From the NCBI GenBank assembly GCA_025356655.1, contig JANXRW010000111.1:1-32481 (forward strand): 32,481 nucleotides of DNA, in the 5' to 3' direction. Positions 31,536 to 32,481 of this stretch are shown here, piece after piece (position 1 is the stretch's first letter; every line of letters starts with the position of its first letter). The translations under genes were made by a program, and so were the position numbers. Source of the DNA: Betaproteobacteria bacterium. GTDB taxonomy: Bacteria > Pseudomonadota > Gammaproteobacteria > Burkholderiales > SHXO01. The notes below the pieces were generated by a model, which was not told the DNA's origin, did no database searches, and saw nothing but the letters and a program-made list of their open reading frames with translations.

Positions 31536-32306
31536 ATGTGCCAGTTGTTGGGCATGAATTGCAACACCCCCACCGATATCTGCTTTTCCTTCGAGGGTTT
31601 CCACACGCGCGGGGGACTCACCGATGTCCATCGTGACGGCTGGGGCATCGCTTTCTTCGAAGGAACCGGTTGCCGCTCGTTCCTCGACATCCGCCCCGCG
31701 GCCGACTCGCCGGTAGCCGAATTGGTGCGCCGCTACCCGATTCGCTCCATGAATGCCATCGCCCACATCCGCAAGGCGACACAGGGCGTGGTCGCCCTGG
31801 AAAACACGCACCCGTTCGTGCGGGAGCTCTGGGGTCGGTACTGGCTCTTCGCCCACAACGGGGATCTGAAGGACTTTGCTCCCGTCTTCGGCGGCGGCTT
31901 CAGACCCGTGGGCAGCACGGACAGCGAGCGCGCCTTCTGCCTGATCCTCGACACCCTGAAGGCGCGCTTTCCCGACGGCCCGCCGGAGGCCCCGTTGCTC
32001 TTCGAGGCGCTACGCGGCGTCATCCGCGCCATCGCGACGCACGGAGAATGCAACGTGCTGCTGTCCAATGGCGACTTCCTGCTCGCCCACTGCAGCACCC
32101 ACTTGAGCTACCTGGTGCGCCAAGCCCCGTTCTCCGTGGCGCACCTGAAGGACCGCGATCTCACCGTCGACTTCAGCGAACTCACCACGCACGACGACCG
32201 CGTGGCCATCATCGCCACGGCCCCCATCACGGACAATGAGGAGTGGATCCGCATCGAGCCCGGCACCACCCTGGTGTTCGTGGACGGCGCTCCAGTTCCG
32301 GGCTAG
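31536..32306 (+). CDS. Class II glutamine amidotransferase (YafJ-like)
   Basis: 256 residues. Cys2 directly after the initiator methionine (MCQLLGMNCNTP) is the Ntn nucleophile. GGLTDVHRDGWGIAFFEG (26-43), AHIRKATQGVV (75-85), NTHPFVRELWG, FAHNGDLKDF (109-118) and GSTDSERAFC (126-135) fit the YafJ/Gat-II family. These proteins resemble the amidotransferase domain of glutamine-dependent enzymes but stand alone, and their acceptor is unknown. GGGAGACC precedes the start codon. It is 62 bases from the protease stop and may share its transcript. Confidence 0.9.
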   Translation: MCQLLGMNCNTPTDICFSFEGFHTRGGLTDVHRDGWGIAFFEGTGCRSFLDIRPAADSPVAELVRRYPIRSMNAIAHIRKATQGVVALENTHPFVRELWGRYWLFAHNGDLKDFAPVFGGGFRPVGSTDSERAFCLILDTLKARFPDGPPEAPLLFEALRGVIRAIATHGECNVLLSNGDFLLAHCSTHLSYLVRQAPFSVAHLKDRDLTVDFSELTTHDDRVAIIATAPITDNEEWIRIEPGTTLVFVDGAPVPG

Positions 32307-32481
32307 GCCTGCCCTTTCCCCATAAGGCTCACGAATCCTCCTGTTGGGTCGCAAGTTATTTCGCTGGGCCACCGGCTTTTTGTCTCGGTTTCATTCCCCG
32401 GAAAATCTGACCGCCTAGTGAAATATTGTGGGCCCTCAGGGCCGGTCTGGTTCAGCAGGGTGTCGGTGAAGTGCCCCCTTT
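32307..32481. other. Window end: no supported gene
   Basis: The last 175 bases look AT-richer than the neighbouring genes. A minus-strand frame is open from the window edge to about 32306 (reading GHFTDTLLNQTGPEGPQYFT), but it is too short and too unfamiliar to call. It could be a gene or mobile-element end continuing beyond the window. Confidence 0.4.

Noticed and set aside
1-32481. CRISPR arrays, tRNA or rRNA genes, complete insertion sequences
   Set aside because: No evenly spaced direct repeats, cloverleaf-like or rRNA-like sequence, or transposase reading frame was found by eye.

Overview
The window looks like chromosome of a GC-rich betaproteobacterium (Burkholderiales- or Rhodocyclales-like). 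The basis is the gene set: a PhaM-type PHA-granule protein, a PP0621-type small protein next to pilS-pilR, nrdA-nrdB near ampD and a lysine/alanine-rich histone-like protein, and a C4-acid (OtnK/OtnC) module. No rRNA, tRNA, CRISPR array or complete insertion sequence was seen.

Region 1 (about 0.5-15.1 kb) is an accessory carbohydrate-acid region. On the minus strand, reading leftward, it has a three-gene sugar ABC importer (ATPase, MalF-like and MalG-like permeases, no binding protein), a UxaA/GarD-type sugar-acid dehydratase, then PhaM, an arginine-rich unknown protein and a bacteriohemerythrin, closed by a terminator. Divergently transcribed are an SDR dehydrogenase and a fumarylacetoacetate-hydrolase (FAH) family enzyme. 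Dehydratase + SDR + FAH fits a non-phosphorylated route: sugar acid to 2-keto-3-deoxy acid to 2,4-diketo acid to pyruvate plus a small hydroxy acid. Further on are a YpfJ-like metalloprotease, a clearly broken RraA-like aldolase gene, a small unknown protein, otnK-otnC (3-oxo-tetronate kinase and decarboxylase), a glutathione transferase and a two-subunit transketolase. The substrate cannot be read from sequence.

Region 2 (15.1-19.0 kb) holds a MerR-type regulator with a sensor-like C-terminal part, a secreted DUF4864-like protein, a conserved unknown, a KTSC-domain protein and a 314-residue histone-H1-like protein.

Region 3 (19.2-29.1 kb) is core-genome-like and all on the minus strand: a PP0621-like protein, pilS, pilR, a secreted Pro/Ala-tailed unknown, ampD, a histone-deacetylase-family protein, then nrdA and nrdB. 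The nrdA promoter has a perfect TTGACA box and two NrdR-box-like sites about three helical turns apart. A terminator follows nrdB.

Region 4 (29.3-32.3 kb, plus strand) is a proteostasis pair, a small heat-shock protein with a near-consensus sigma-32 promoter followed by a DegP/MucD-type periplasmic protease, and then a class II glutamine amidotransferase. The last 175 bases hold no supported gene and look less GC-rich.
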